Shown here piece by piece: positions 1-8,263 of a stretch of 64,000 nt of DNA (positions are counted from its first letter, which is position 1; each line of letters opens with the position of its first letter). The translations under genes were made by a program, and so were the position numbers. Origin of the DNA: Bacteroidaceae bacterium (GTDB lineage Bacteria; Bacteroidota; Bacteroidia; Bacteroidales; Bacteroidaceae); contig CAAGLA010000035.1 in the NCBI GenBank assembly GCA_900770655.1, positions 10,185 to 74,184 on the forward strand, in the 5' to 3' direction. The notes beneath the pieces were generated by a model that was not told where the DNA came from, did no database searches, and saw only the letters and a list, made by a program, of their open reading frames with translations.

Positions 1-134
1 AATAATGGCTATGTTACGAATATTCTGCATATAGCTATGTTCTTAATTCATAATTTGTTCTGTAATGCAACTGCAGCGCGGGCAGGCAAATTACTTAAAT
101 GCTCTTCTGCTTAATCTATAGTTTTGCCTCTTTC

Positions 135-160
135 GCAAGTGCGTTGCACTTGCAAAGTTA
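135..160 (-). promoter_or_regulatory. Inverted repeat overlapping a leftward -7 box
   Basis: An 8-bp perfect inverted repeat (135-142 GCAAGTGC, 146-153 GCACTTGC, 3-base loop) runs into a minus-strand TAACTTTG (153-160), which fits the Bacteroidota -7 consensus TAnnTTTG. It could be the promoter, with an operator-like repeat, of a gene left of the window; typA is often divergent from rpsO in Bacteroidales, which is inference only. No good -33 box is visible. The rest of 1-286 shows no supported gene: the open frame at 99-419 has no coding character and overlaps the rpsO start. Confidence 0.3.
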
Positions 161-286
161 CAACATTTTAGCGGAATTTCGGGAACTGTTCCTGATAGAT
201 TGTATAAAAATGTTGTTCAGTGCTGCAATTCCAAGCCGCAAACGCTGTTCCCGGAGGGTGGCTTTAAACTATTTTTGCCTAAAGTG

Positions 287-317
287 GTTGCTATTCCAAA
301 AAATAGTTGTATCTTTG
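287..317 (+). promoter_or_regulatory. rpsO promoter
   Basis: GTTG (287-290) is followed after 19 bases by TATCTTTG (310-317), an exact match to the Bacteroidota -7 consensus TAnnTTTG at the normal spacing. Transcription would start near 324 and give a leader of about 80 bases before rpsO. A small hairpin (TGCGC, four T, GCGCA) lies in that leader. S15 autoregulates through its leader in other bacteria, but nothing here proves that. Confidence 0.6.
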
Positions 318-402
318 CATCCGCGTTGGCAACATAGTGCGCTTTTGCGCATTCATTTGTCGGCCATAAGATATTTTTTTAACAACTTAAAACATCAAAT
401 CT

Positions 403-672
403 ATGTATTTGGATTCTGAGAAAAAGAAAGAGATCTTTGGCACATACGGAACGTCTAACACTGATACTGGTTCAGCAGAGAGCCAGATTGCTTTGTTCTC
501 ATACCGTATTGCCCATTTGACGGAGCACCTTAAGGCGAACCGTAAAGATTATAGCACACAGAGAGCTTTGACAATGTTGGTTGGTAAGCGCCGTTCACTC
601 CTTAACTATCTTAAGGACCGTGACATCAACCGTTACCGTGCTATCGTTGCTAAGCTTGGCTTGCGTAGATAA
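403..672 (+). CDS. rpsO: 30S ribosomal protein S15
   Basis: An 89-residue protein of the uS15 family, which binds 16S rRNA in the central domain and nucleates assembly of the small-subunit platform. The usual length is 88-89 residues. The family signature is plain: the conserved GTSNTDTGSAESQIAL stretch near residues 16-31, followed by helices with HLKANRKDYSTQRAL and the VGKRRSLLNYL rRNA-binding segment. The ATG at 403 lacks a Shine-Dalgarno sequence, as is normal in Bacteroidota. It is a single-gene unit with its own promoter (287-317) and a hairpin terminator right after the stop. Identification is secure. Confidence 0.98.
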   Translation: MYLDSEKKKEIFGTYGTSNTDTGSAESQIALFSYRIAHLTEHLKANRKDYSTQRALTMLVGKRRSLLNYLKDRDINRYRAIVAKLGLRR

Positions 673-690
673 TCTGCGTCAAGAACGGTC

Positions 691-724
691 AAAAGCGAGG
701 TTTTCAAAGAGAACCTCGCTTTTT
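691..724 (+). terminator. Rho-independent terminator of rpsO
   Basis: A 12-bp perfect stem (691-702 with 712-723) around a 9-base loop, with the T-run continuing to 724. It lies 18 bases after the rpsO stop codon. Confidence 0.85.
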
Positions 725-768
725 CTATCTATTTTCTCAATTATTATTAACTCAAAGATTAACGGTTT

Positions 769-2073
769 ATGTCGCAAATCTCAACACGCAGGGGCCTTTT
801 GGCTTTGTCGCCAATACTGGTGCTGCTCTTTATATACCTTGTAGGCTCAATAGTTGCCGGCAGTTTCTACCGCATACCTATAGCGGTGGCTTTTGTGGTT
901 GCGTCGGTATATGCTGTAGCAGTGTCGCGTGGCGATAACTTGCAACAGCGAATAGATAACTTCTCACGCGGTGCAGCCGACTCCCGCATTATGTATATGA
1001 TATGGATATTTATCCTTGCAGGTGCTTTTGCCTCTGTTGCTAAGGCTATGGGAGCGGTCGATTCAACCGTTGCACTCACTCTTGAATTCATTCCGGCCAA
1101 CTATCTGCCGGCAGGAATATTCATAGCTGCCTGCTTCATATCAATGTCCATAGGAACCTCTGTAGGTACAATAGTGGCATTGACGCCTGTTGTAACAGGC
1201 CTTGCCGGGCAGTTGGGGTGCAGTGTGTCTTGGCTCGTTGCAATAGTTGTAGGCGGTGCCTTTTTCGGCGATAATCTCTCGTTCATATCGGACACCACTA
1301 TTGCCGCTACACAAACGCAGGGTTGCTCTATGCGAAGCAAGTTTCGTGCCAACATTGTGCTTGTTGCCCCAGCTACTGTCGTTACCCTGTTGCTCTATGC
1401 CTTTATAGGTGGTGAAATAGGCGATACTGTTTCACCGGGTATCTCTTCTCTCGATTGGCTGAAGTGTATTCCCTATCTGGTGGTCATAGTCACAGCCCTT
1501 GTGGGAATGAATGTGCTTGCGGTACTTCTTCTGGGCATTGTCGTTGCCGGAGGAATGGGGCTGTGGTTCTCCTCCTTCGGTGTTGTAGACCTCTTTAGTG
1601 AAATGGGCAACGGCGTTATTTCAATGTGTGAGCTCATTATTGTAACAATGCTTGCCGGTGGACTGTTGGAAATAGTACGTCTGAACGGCGGCATAGATTA
1701 CATTGTTGCTCTTGTTACGGCCCGTCTCAAGGGCCGTCGCGGGGCCGAATTCTCAATTTGTACAATTACGGCACTTGCAAATGTATGCACAGCAAACAAT
1801 ACCATTGCCATACTCACTGTAGGTGGAATATCGCGTAACATATCCAAACAGTTCGGTATATCGCCCAAGCGTGCGGCAAGCCTGCTCGACACAAGTTCCT
1901 GTTTTGTGCAGGGCATAATTCCATACGGCGCACAACTTCTTATGGCATCGGGAATCGCAAAAATATCTCCGTTGTCAATAATACCGCACCTATACTACCC
2001 TATGTGTGTGGGGGCGGTGCTTCTGCTCTCGATTTTTGTCCGTGGCCGCAAGCGTGTGCGAACCGAAAAGTAA
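769..2073 (+). CDS. NhaC-family Na+/H+ antiporter
   Basis: A 434-residue polytopic inner-membrane protein with about 11 hydrophobic segments, of the NhaC/antiporter superfamily (PF03553). It probably exchanges sodium, or a related cation or organic acid, for protons. Family hallmarks are visible: GTSVGTIVALTPV near residues 126-138 and GGAFFGDNLSFISDTT near 162-177, the second being the conserved ion-pathway motif in this superfamily. The start at 769 is the first ATG in frame and places the first membrane segment about 10 residues in. It follows the rpsO terminator and converges on the bPH gene with only 27 bases between the stops. The exact substrate cannot be told from sequence, because the superfamily also holds malate/lactate antiporters. 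Confidence 0.85.
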   Translation: MSQISTRRGLLALSPILVLLFIYLVGSIVAGSFYRIPIAVAFVVASVYAVAVSRGDNLQQRIDNFSRGAADSRIMYMIWIFILAGAFASVAKAMGAVDSTVALTLEFIPANYLPAGIFIAACFISMSIGTSVGTIVALTPVVTGLAGQLGCSVSWLVAIVVGGAFFGDNLSFISDTTIAATQTQGCSMRSKFRANIVLVAPATVVTLLLYAFIGGEIGDTVSPGISSLDWLKCIPYLVVIVTALVGMNVLAVLLLGIVVAGGMGLWFSSFGVVDLFSEMGNGVISMCELIIVTMLAGGLLEIVRLNGGIDYIVALVTARLKGRRGAEFSICTITALANVCTANNTIAILTVGGISRNISKQFGISPKRAASLLDTSSCFVQGIIPYGAQLLMASGIAKISPLSIIPHLYYPMCVGAVLLLSIFVRGRKRVRTEK

Positions 2074-2100
2074 CTGTGCGGTCGTCTGCACCGCTGTGTG

Positions 2101-2484
2101 TCATTTTCCTGTCAGAACGTGGAAGGCAAGCCTCTGCTGTATACCTTTTATGTCCGTTCCTTTGCTGAACTCCTGTGCAAATGGCTCGGGTGTTCCGCTA
2201 ATCCAAATCTTCATCTCGCTGTCGGTGTCAAAAGTGCCGGCAGTCTCTATCAGAAAATGCGTTATTGCCTTGTATGGAATAGAGTGGTATTCGCGTTTCT
2301 TGCCGGTGAGTCCCTGTATGTCCTCAATTATAAGGCGGGTGGTGGTGAATACCCATTTGTCGCGCATAATGCGGTAGGCGGCTTCAATATCCTCGCCCGG
2401 GTATAGAATGAACGAAAACTCTTTCTTAATCTCGTTAAGATCTACTTCTGTGGCATTGCCAAGCAGGTTGTTTATGAATCCCAT
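2101..2484 (-). CDS. Bacterial PH-domain (bPH) protein
   Basis: A 127-residue soluble protein that is essentially one bacterial pleckstrin-homology-like domain of the PF08000 type (YokE/YvbH-like). Matching features are the N-terminal LLGNATEVDLNEI, the FTTTRLIIEDIQGLTGKKREYHSIPYKAI core (split by the fold) and the KIWISGTPEP strand. No signal peptide, membrane segment or second domain is present. The cellular role of these stand-alone bPH proteins is not established; they are thought to be oligomeric stress-related proteins. It is a single gene, convergent with the antiporter. A near-consensus TATCTTCG lies just upstream on its strand. Confidence 0.85.
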   Translation of the reverse strand: MGFINNLLGNATEVDLNEIKKEFSFILYPGEDIEAAYRIMRDKWVFTTTRLIIEDIQGLTGKKREYHSIPYKAITHFLIETAGTFDTDSEMKIWISGTPEPFAQEFSKGTDIKGIQQRLAFHVLTGK

Positions 2485-2646
2485 TGTATATTTGTGTTGG
2501 TTTACCGCGAAGATATGAATTTTAACTTAGAAGCTGTTTGAATTTATAAAAAATATTGTCTTATATAATAGGTCGAATGTTTCGCTATTTTTGTTCTAAA
2601 AAAATTGGCTATGTAAACTCAAACAACTTCTTAAACGCACCAATGT

Positions 2647-2692
2647 ATATAATAAAAAATCACGGACCGGAGTCCGTGATTTTTTATTATAT
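2647..2692 (-). terminator. Terminator after the GH85 gene
   Basis: A 21-bp perfect inverted repeat (2647-2667 with 2672-2692, loop CGGA) with A/T-rich outer arms that supply a T-run in both directions. It lies 20 bases downstream of the GH85 stop codon. The rest of 2485-2646 holds only AT-rich sequence. Confidence 0.85.
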
Positions 2693-2712
2693 GTCCTAAA
2701 GTCTGTTGTCCT

Positions 2713-5700
2713 TTACTTTACAACAACCTTAGCCGAACGTATTACGTTGCCTTTCTGCATCTTAATGAGGTAAACGCCTGCCTCTACGGCAACCTGTGAC
2801 GGGTTGGCTGCATACTCAACCAATTTGCCGTCGGCTGTGTAAACCCAAGCCTTGTCGGCGTTGTAGATGTTTACAGCACCCTCAGTGCCTTCGGCTGTAG
2901 AAATCTCGCCTACAACTTCTTCAACAGAGGTGTTTCCGCTCAGGCATACGGGCTCGTCGGCAATACCCTGGTCGCGTGTATCAACAGCGGCGCGGCCGGG
3001 GTTTGTACCGGTAATCTTTACACCAAAGTCAATTGTAAAGCCCTTGTTTGTGAGGCCTGTGGGGTTGAATGCTCCTGCAAACCAAGCATCGGAGAATACA
3101 ATGCGCAAACGGCTGTCGCCCGGTGTTGCATCTTCGGGAACCTTGAATGTGAATGTTACACCGGGCTCCTGAATTGCAGGTGTGGCAGCTTCGTGTGTAC
3201 CAATGAAGAATATGCGCTCGCCCTCAGGGTCAACTTCTGTTATACCCTTTTCTATTTCGGCTGCAGTGCGCTCAACCGGCAACGGGCGGTCAAAGTTTCC
3301 GCTACCGTTGAGGTCTATCCAGCCACCGCCGTAGCACCATTTAAGACCGTCGTCGTAGTTTGCACCCTTAAGTGTCATTGTAATGGTCTGTCCCTGATTG
3401 ACCTCGAGAACGTGGTCGCGTGCATCGGCATACTGTGTGCCGTCGGCAACCGGGCTGCTTGCTGTGTAGTTGAGGTTCTTTGTTGCGCCGGTGGTTGTAA
3501 CACTCTCAACGTAACGCTGTGCACGTGCATTTTCAATACCGTTAGAAGCCGGGTCAATCTGGCTCACACCGTAAGTGTCCTCTTCTACCTTTTCGGGCAG
3601 GTCGGCCTGTGGCCCGCGTGGAATCTCTACCCAAACAATAGGAGAGTATGTCTTGAGGTCTCTTGAAACAGAACGCACGCCAATATATGGAACATCGTTA
3701 ACGCTCTCGAACTCAATGTTTCCAACAAATGTAGCCCACTGCGATGTTGTTCCAACCTGTGCAACTCTGCCGTCTTCGCCCATCTTGAGCATAATCTCGA
3801 AGTGGTCTATGTTGGCCTCGTCGTTGTAAACCAATCCCCACGCTGCGCGTGTAACGGCTTCTGCATCTACGTTCCAGTGAAGCTTTAGGTCCATAGAGGT
3901 CTTTGTCTCGTTCTTAACCTCTGCTACAAGGCTTGAAATTGCTGCCGGGTCGCTGTAGTTGTTGTCGTTTATTTCGAGCTTGCCCACATAGAGCTGGTAG
4001 TCGTTGTTGTTGCCCTTTACGCGCAAGCCTATACGCTCAATAACATTGCCCTTTGCTATGCCTGTAAGGTCGAATTTCTTCTCTTCCCAAGTGTTGCCGG
4101 CTACATTGCCAACAGAATATTCTTGCCATTCGTTGCTGCCTCTTAACTTGACAATGAGGTATAGATTTGTTGCATTAACATCCTTAATGGTCTTTACAGC
4201 AACTTTTGCGTAAGCGCCTTCGCCGGCTTCGAGAGAGGTCTTGTACAGGATAATATCGGTACCGTTTGCAGTAGCAGCGCCTGTGAGTTCAATACAAGAA
4301 CCACCTGTATAAGCATCGAGGTGTGTGTAGTTTACATCAATATCTGTGCTCACGGTTGTTGTGCCGCTCTGGTAACGCAACCAACGGTATGTAGGAACAA
4401 TGTCCTGTGCACCCATATTGTACCACCCGCTCTTGTGAGCCATCTTGCCGTTATAGAAGTAGCGGTCGCCGTTGCCAAGTGTGAAGTGTGTAGCAAAAGG
4501 AAGTGTTCCCTGAATAGCTGAACGCTCAGGAATCCAGCGTGCCAAGCCGGCAAAGGTCTGAAGCGGCAATTTACCGTCTGCAGCTACCCAGTTGTTGCCG
4601 CTGTTGCTTAGTGCCGGGAGAGTTGCCGGGTTGCGGTTACCGCCGGAAAAACCGCGCTCGAGAAGTCTCTGGTAATTCCCCTGAATATCGTATACACCGT
4701 CACCGGCGTTAAAGCTGTAGAAGCGGCTCTGGTCGTGTTCGCCCCAGAGGCATATACCGCAGTTGTTACCCTCAAAGTTGTCCCAGCGACGGTCCATACT
4801 TGCAATCCATACACCGGCATATAGGCCGTCTGCAGTTCCGCCGTTGGCCTCAGCTACTGCATTGTATGTAGTACCTAATCCATAGGCGATGTCGTCCATT
4901 TGGTAGTTAAGCATAAGGTCGTGTGTTCTACCGTTTGCTGTTGTACCATAGAGAGCATCGATGGCCGCAGCACCGCTCGACAACTGTGATGTGCTGGTGT
5001 ATATAGCGCTGTGGTAGTTTTCGAAACCAACCTCGGCTGCATAAGCCCAAAGTGCCTTGTGGAATGCTACTATGTCGGCATTGCCCCAACTGTTGTCCTC
5101 CCAGTTGTAGTTGATACCGTCTGCACCAAAGAACATAAGAATGTTTATAAGCGGCTTTACATATCTGAAAGTGCCGTCGCTCTCTTTCTTTGTTATCATT
5201 GCACTGTATGTCTTGTCGCCGTCGCCTGTCCAGCTCTCGAAGAATGCAATACCGCTCATAATATCGGTACCGTTACGGTGTGCAGCGTCGACCCAAGCGC
5301 CGGCTGCTTGGAAGAACCCGTGGTTCCACGAACCGAAGAGGTTGGTGTATTGCCACATTGAAAATACATCGGCATTGAACTTGGCTTCGGGGTGGCCTAC
5401 TGCGCCGTCCTTGCCATAGTCCATTGGAACGTTCATAAAGAGGTTGCGTCCTTCGAATGTTTCTGTTCTCAAACGGTCTTCGCGGCTCATAATGCTTGCA
5501 CGGCGCACGTGTGAACGTACAAATGCCAAATCGGAAGCCTGAATTCCGGCTGCTGCAAACTCAGCCATTGTCGGGTAGTTGCGGCCGTCTTGAAGGGCGC
5601 TGTAGAAGAGTTCAAGCATAGATTCAACGCCCCAGCCCGAAAAGTCATATATCTCTTCAACAGGTGTTGAATCACCGCCGGTCTCTTCGTCGCTAACCTC

Positions 5701-6177
5701 CTCAATAATATAGCAGTTGCCGGCATCGGTAGTAGACCAGCCGTTAATGACAAGGCCGGCAGGGGTTTGGCCTGCCTCTTGAGAGTTCAGGTAGAAGTTG
5801 CCAAGACCAAGCTTCCACGGGTATGTGGCGTCGCCCGATTTTGTAATCTTCAATACAGAAAGTGCACTTGCATTGTACTGTCCTGAACCTACAACATACT
5901 TTTGTGCACCTACGCTGTAAAGGTAATAGGAACCGTCCTTGTTCTCAATCTTGAACTGTTGGTTGGGGTCTTGCGGGTCTTGTTTAACAGCACCCACTGA
6001 CTGTCCGTTGCTCGATGCAAGTGTCTGTACATTTGCGCTGTAGAGCAGGAATGCACGTGCCGAACGGATAGTGTAGACTTTGTCATTGCTCAGTTGTGAC
6101 AAATCTGTCACGAGTGCTGCCTGTGCCGAAAAAGCTACGCATAGGAAAGCTATGAGCATTAAGTAAATCTTCTTCAT
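2713..6177 (-). CDS. GH85 endo-beta-N-acetylglucosaminidase with T9SS sorting domain
   Basis: A 1154-residue secreted glycoside hydrolase of family 85, which cuts the GlcNAc-GlcNAc core of N-glycans and frees the glycan from protein. Domains in order: signal peptide (1-20, AFSAQA cleavage region); a beta-trefoil/ricin-like domain (about 22-158); the GH85 barrel (about 180-600) with NYNWE, where N358 and E360 match the Asn that orients the substrate N-acetyl group and the catalytic acid Glu of the family, plus FATHFTLGNG and GWYNMGAQDIVPTYRW; a jelly-roll module (about 610-740); an FN3-like module (about 745-855); a GEVED-like module with WIDLNGSGNFD (about 915-1070); and a T9SS type-A C-terminal domain (about 1086-1154) ending GVYLIKM...AKVVVK. 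There is no lipobox, so export and attachment should go through T9SS rather than as a surface lipoprotein. It follows susCD on the same strand but behind a terminator, so it may have its own promoter. Confidence 0.93.
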   Translation of the reverse strand: MKKIYLMLIAFLCVAFSAQAALVTDLSQLSNDKVYTIRSARAFLLYSANVQTLASSNGQSVGAVKQDPQDPNQQFKIENKDGSYYLYSVGAQKYVVGSGQYNASALSVLKITKSGDATYPWKLGLGNFYLNSQEAGQTPAGLVINGWSTTDAGNCYIIEEVSDEETGGDSTPVEEIYDFSGWGVESMLELFYSALQDGRNYPTMAEFAAAGIQASDLAFVRSHVRRASIMSREDRLRTETFEGRNLFMNVPMDYGKDGAVGHPEAKFNADVFSMWQYTNLFGSWNHGFFQAAGAWVDAAHRNGTDIMSGIAFFESWTGDGDKTYSAMITKKESDGTFRYVKPLINILMFFGADGINYNWEDNSWGNADIVAFHKALWAYAAEVGFENYHSAIYTSTSQLSSGAAAIDALYGTTANGRTHDLMLNYQMDDIAYGLGTTYNAVAEANGGTADGLYAGVWIASMDRRWDNFEGNNCGICLWGEHDQSRFYSFNAGDGVYDIQGNYQRLLERGFSGGNRNPATLPALSNSGNNWVAADGKLPLQTFAGLARWIPERSAIQGTLPFATHFTLGNGDRYFYNGKMAHKSGWYNMGAQDIVPTYRWLRYQSGTTTVSTDIDVNYTHLDAYTGGSCIELTGAATANGTDIILYKTSLEAGEGAYAKVAVKTIKDVNATNLYLIVKLRGSNEWQEYSVGNVAGNTWEEKKFDLTGIAKGNVIERIGLRVKGNNNDYQLYVGKLEINDNNYSDPAAISSLVAEVKNETKTSMDLKLHWNVDAEAVTRAAWGLVYNDEANIDHFEIMLKMGEDGRVAQVGTTSQWATFVGNIEFESVNDVPYIGVRSVSRDLKTYSPIVWVEIPRGPQADLPEKVEEDTYGVSQIDPASNGIENARAQRYVESVTTTGATKNLNYTASSPVADGTQYADARDHVLEVNQGQTITMTLKGANYDDGLKWCYGGGWIDLNGSGNFDRPLPVERTAAEIEKGITEVDPEGERIFFIGTHEAATPAIQEPGVTFTFKVPEDATPGDSRLRIVFSDAWFAGAFNPTGLTNKGFTIDFGVKITGTNPGRAAVDTRDQGIADEPVCLSGNTSVEEVVGEISTAEGTEGAVNIYNADKAWVYTADGKLVEYAANPSQVAVEAGVYLIKMQKGNVIRSAKVVVK

Positions 6178-6282
6178 AGATTTATTCTTTAATGGTTAGT
6201 ATAAGTTAATTGTTCTCTTTTTAAAAGTGTGGCAACAGCCTATTGAAGAGTACTATGCAAAGTACACACTTTCATTACTTAG

Positions 6283-6290
6283 CAAATGTA
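6283..6290 (-). promoter_or_regulatory. Possible GH85 promoter (-7 box)
   Basis: The minus strand reads TACATTTG here, an exact TAnnTTTG match, about 105 bases before the GH85 start. No clear -33 TTTG is seen at 19-23 bases. Its position after the susD terminator supports an independent start for GH85. Confidence 0.4.
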
Positions 6291-6361
6291 ATTATTTTAT
6301 TGGAAATAATGTGTTATAGAATAATAAATTTATCATTAATTATAAAAGTTGTCTGTTTTAT

Positions 6362-6406
6362 ATAAGCAAATAATCCCTGCCTGTGAGGCAGGGATTATTT
6401 GCTTAT
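6362..6406 (-). terminator. Terminator between susD and GH85
   Basis: A 20-bp perfect inverted repeat (6362-6381 with 6387-6406, loop TGTGA) with AT-rich outer arms, 17 bases after the susD stop. It should stop, or attenuate, transcription coming from susCD before GH85. Confidence 0.8.
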
Positions 6407-6423
6407 TATTAAAAGTGTGAAAT

Positions 6424-8217
6424 TCAGAAGTTCGGTACATCTACGTCCCACCACAGGCGTGTTGCCTGCTCGTCGGGGCCGCCGAGTGCGGGTATACCGC
6501 TCGCCTCAACCATACCGGCTGCCGACGGGTCTGTAGGTACCCACGGTATGCGACGAATCATATCGCCTTGGTTTATAGAGCCGTCACCGTCATCGGTGTT
6601 GAGCACCGGGAACAGTTTGGGGTAGCCTGTACGGCGCAGTTCTGCCCAAGCTTCTGTAGAGAGCGGGAAGAGCGCGATGTACTTTTGGGTAATAATCTTC
6701 TCGAGTTTTGTCTCGTTGTCATCGGCATCGTCCCATTTTACACCAATCTTTGTAACGCTTGGCCAAGGTTCGCCGTCACCCATAGGGTCTACGTTTGTAT
6801 ACTCGACAGCCTTTTCCAGTTGCATATAGTTGTTTACATAGCCCAAGTAGTCGGAACCTCTTCCCGGGTCTTCCAAATATGCATTCTGTATACCGCGCTC
6901 ATAGAAGTACTGTGCGCTGCCGCCCATATCCCAGCCGCGCAGTGCGCCTTCGGCACGCAGGAAATCGACTTCGGCCCATTTAATGAAGTAGAGCGGAATA
7001 TCTTTTGTCAGTGCGTAGTCGTTCATTGTTGAATAGGCTTGACGCATATTCTGTGCATATAGCTGGCCGTCACCTACAAGAAGTCCCGAACGTATACCGC
7101 ATATACGTGTGCCTGTCGGCAGTTCTTCGCCGGTCTTGCTGTTCCTTATTACATTGTTGTTAGGCATAAAGAGGTACTTTGCGTACGGGTGGTCGAGACT
7201 CATAAGAAGGCTCTCGAACGATGCACTCAAACGAAGGTCGCCCCATTTGATAATATTGCCGAGCGGGTGGTCGAACATCTCTATTGCAGGGAATATTCCT
7301 TGTTGTTCATAAACATTCTCTATTACACCGCCGGCAACAGCCTCTTCGGCCCATCTCTTTGCTGTCTCGGGCTCTACCTTTACAACGTGCATAGCCATAC
7401 GCAGCTTCAGTGAGTTTGCCAACTTTATAAACGAGTTCATACTATAGTCACCTGCAAGTATGCCATAGCTTGTTGTGCAGTAAGTGCCGGTTATCTCCTC
7501 AATCTTCTCCTTGTACCAGTCGGGGCGTGTGTCGTAGTTCTTGAGACAGGCCACAATGGTGTCGAGGTTCTCTACAATGCCGTAGTAGATTGTCTTCAGG
7601 TCGTTATACTCTTCGGGCTCTTCGGAATTGAGCTTGTCCTCGAGGTATGTGTATGGTCCGGCAAGGTCGGCACGTTCCTGAGCCGCCAAGCAGTAGTAAA
7701 GCAGGTTTATAGCCTTAATCTCAGGGATTGAGTCTACAAGCGGGTGGTTCAGCAATGGTATTAATGCATTCTTGGCTGTTGTGTATGCGCCAAGCGCGTC
7801 TCCATTGAAATCGGCCGAAACACAATAGGTCGATGTATGGGTTCCGTACATAAAATCCTTGTGCGGCAAAACAAAATATTGTGCATAGAGGTCGGTTCCT
7901 AAGCAATACTGACGCTGGTAGGCGTGCGTACCGGGTACATTGCCGTCTTTACCGCCTCGTATCATAAATTGTCCGCCTCTGCTCTGGCCAAAGTAACCAT
8001 ATAGGTTACCCAATGTATCAATAGCGGCCTGTACGCCTTCCGGTGTAGGCTGGTTTTGGTATGGTATACTGTTTACATCACCTACATAGTGGGTCTTGTC
8101 ACCTTGAATTGCATCCAAGTTGGCTTCATCGCCCGGGTCGTCATAGTCGAGGCACGACTGCACTGTAAACGCTGCAAGCAGCAGTGACCCGGCAAGTATA
8201 ATATTTCTTTTGTTCAT
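6424..8217 (-). CDS. SusD/RagB-like surface glycan-binding lipoprotein
   Basis: A 597-residue SusD-family lipoprotein that caps the SusC transporter on the cell surface and binds oligosaccharides. A lipoprotein signal peptide is clear (TVQSC, acylated Cys22) and is followed by an acidic stretch (DYDDPGDEAN), as in surface-exported lipoproteins of Bacteroidota. The body shows TPR-like helices and the C-terminal SusD pattern: WAEVDFLRAEGALRGW, then EKIITQKYIALFPLSTEAWAELRRTGYPKLFP. It starts 46 bases after susC and is followed by a terminator. With GH85 next door, the probable ligand is an N-glycan or its cleaved product; that is inference from context. Confidence 0.95.
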   Translation of the reverse strand: MNKRNIILAGSLLLAAFTVQSCLDYDDPGDEANLDAIQGDKTHYVGDVNSIPYQNQPTPEGVQAAIDTLGNLYGYFGQSRGGQFMIRGGKDGNVPGTHAYQRQYCLGTDLYAQYFVLPHKDFMYGTHTSTYCVSADFNGDALGAYTTAKNALIPLLNHPLVDSIPEIKAINLLYYCLAAQERADLAGPYTYLEDKLNSEEPEEYNDLKTIYYGIVENLDTIVACLKNYDTRPDWYKEKIEEITGTYCTTSYGILAGDYSMNSFIKLANSLKLRMAMHVVKVEPETAKRWAEEAVAGGVIENVYEQQGIFPAIEMFDHPLGNIIKWGDLRLSASFESLLMSLDHPYAKYLFMPNNNVIRNSKTGEELPTGTRICGIRSGLLVGDGQLYAQNMRQAYSTMNDYALTKDIPLYFIKWAEVDFLRAEGALRGWDMGGSAQYFYERGIQNAYLEDPGRGSDYLGYVNNYMQLEKAVEYTNVDPMGDGEPWPSVTKIGVKWDDADDNETKLEKIITQKYIALFPLSTEAWAELRRTGYPKLFPVLNTDDGDGSINQGDMIRRIPWVPTDPSAAGMVEASGIPALGGPDEQATRLWWDVDVPNF

Positions 8218-8263
8218 AATCCTTAATTTAGTTTAGTTAGTTAATAGGTTTCTTGCCACCGCA

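Noticed and set aside
99..419. 106-codon open frame before rpsO
   Set aside because: It overlaps the rpsO promoter and start, and has no coding character or family resemblance.
2713..6177. GH18 instead of GH85 endoglycosidase
   Set aside because: GH18 needs a DxxDxDxE motif; here the site is NYNWE with FATHFTLGNG and GWYNMGAQDI, which fits GH85.
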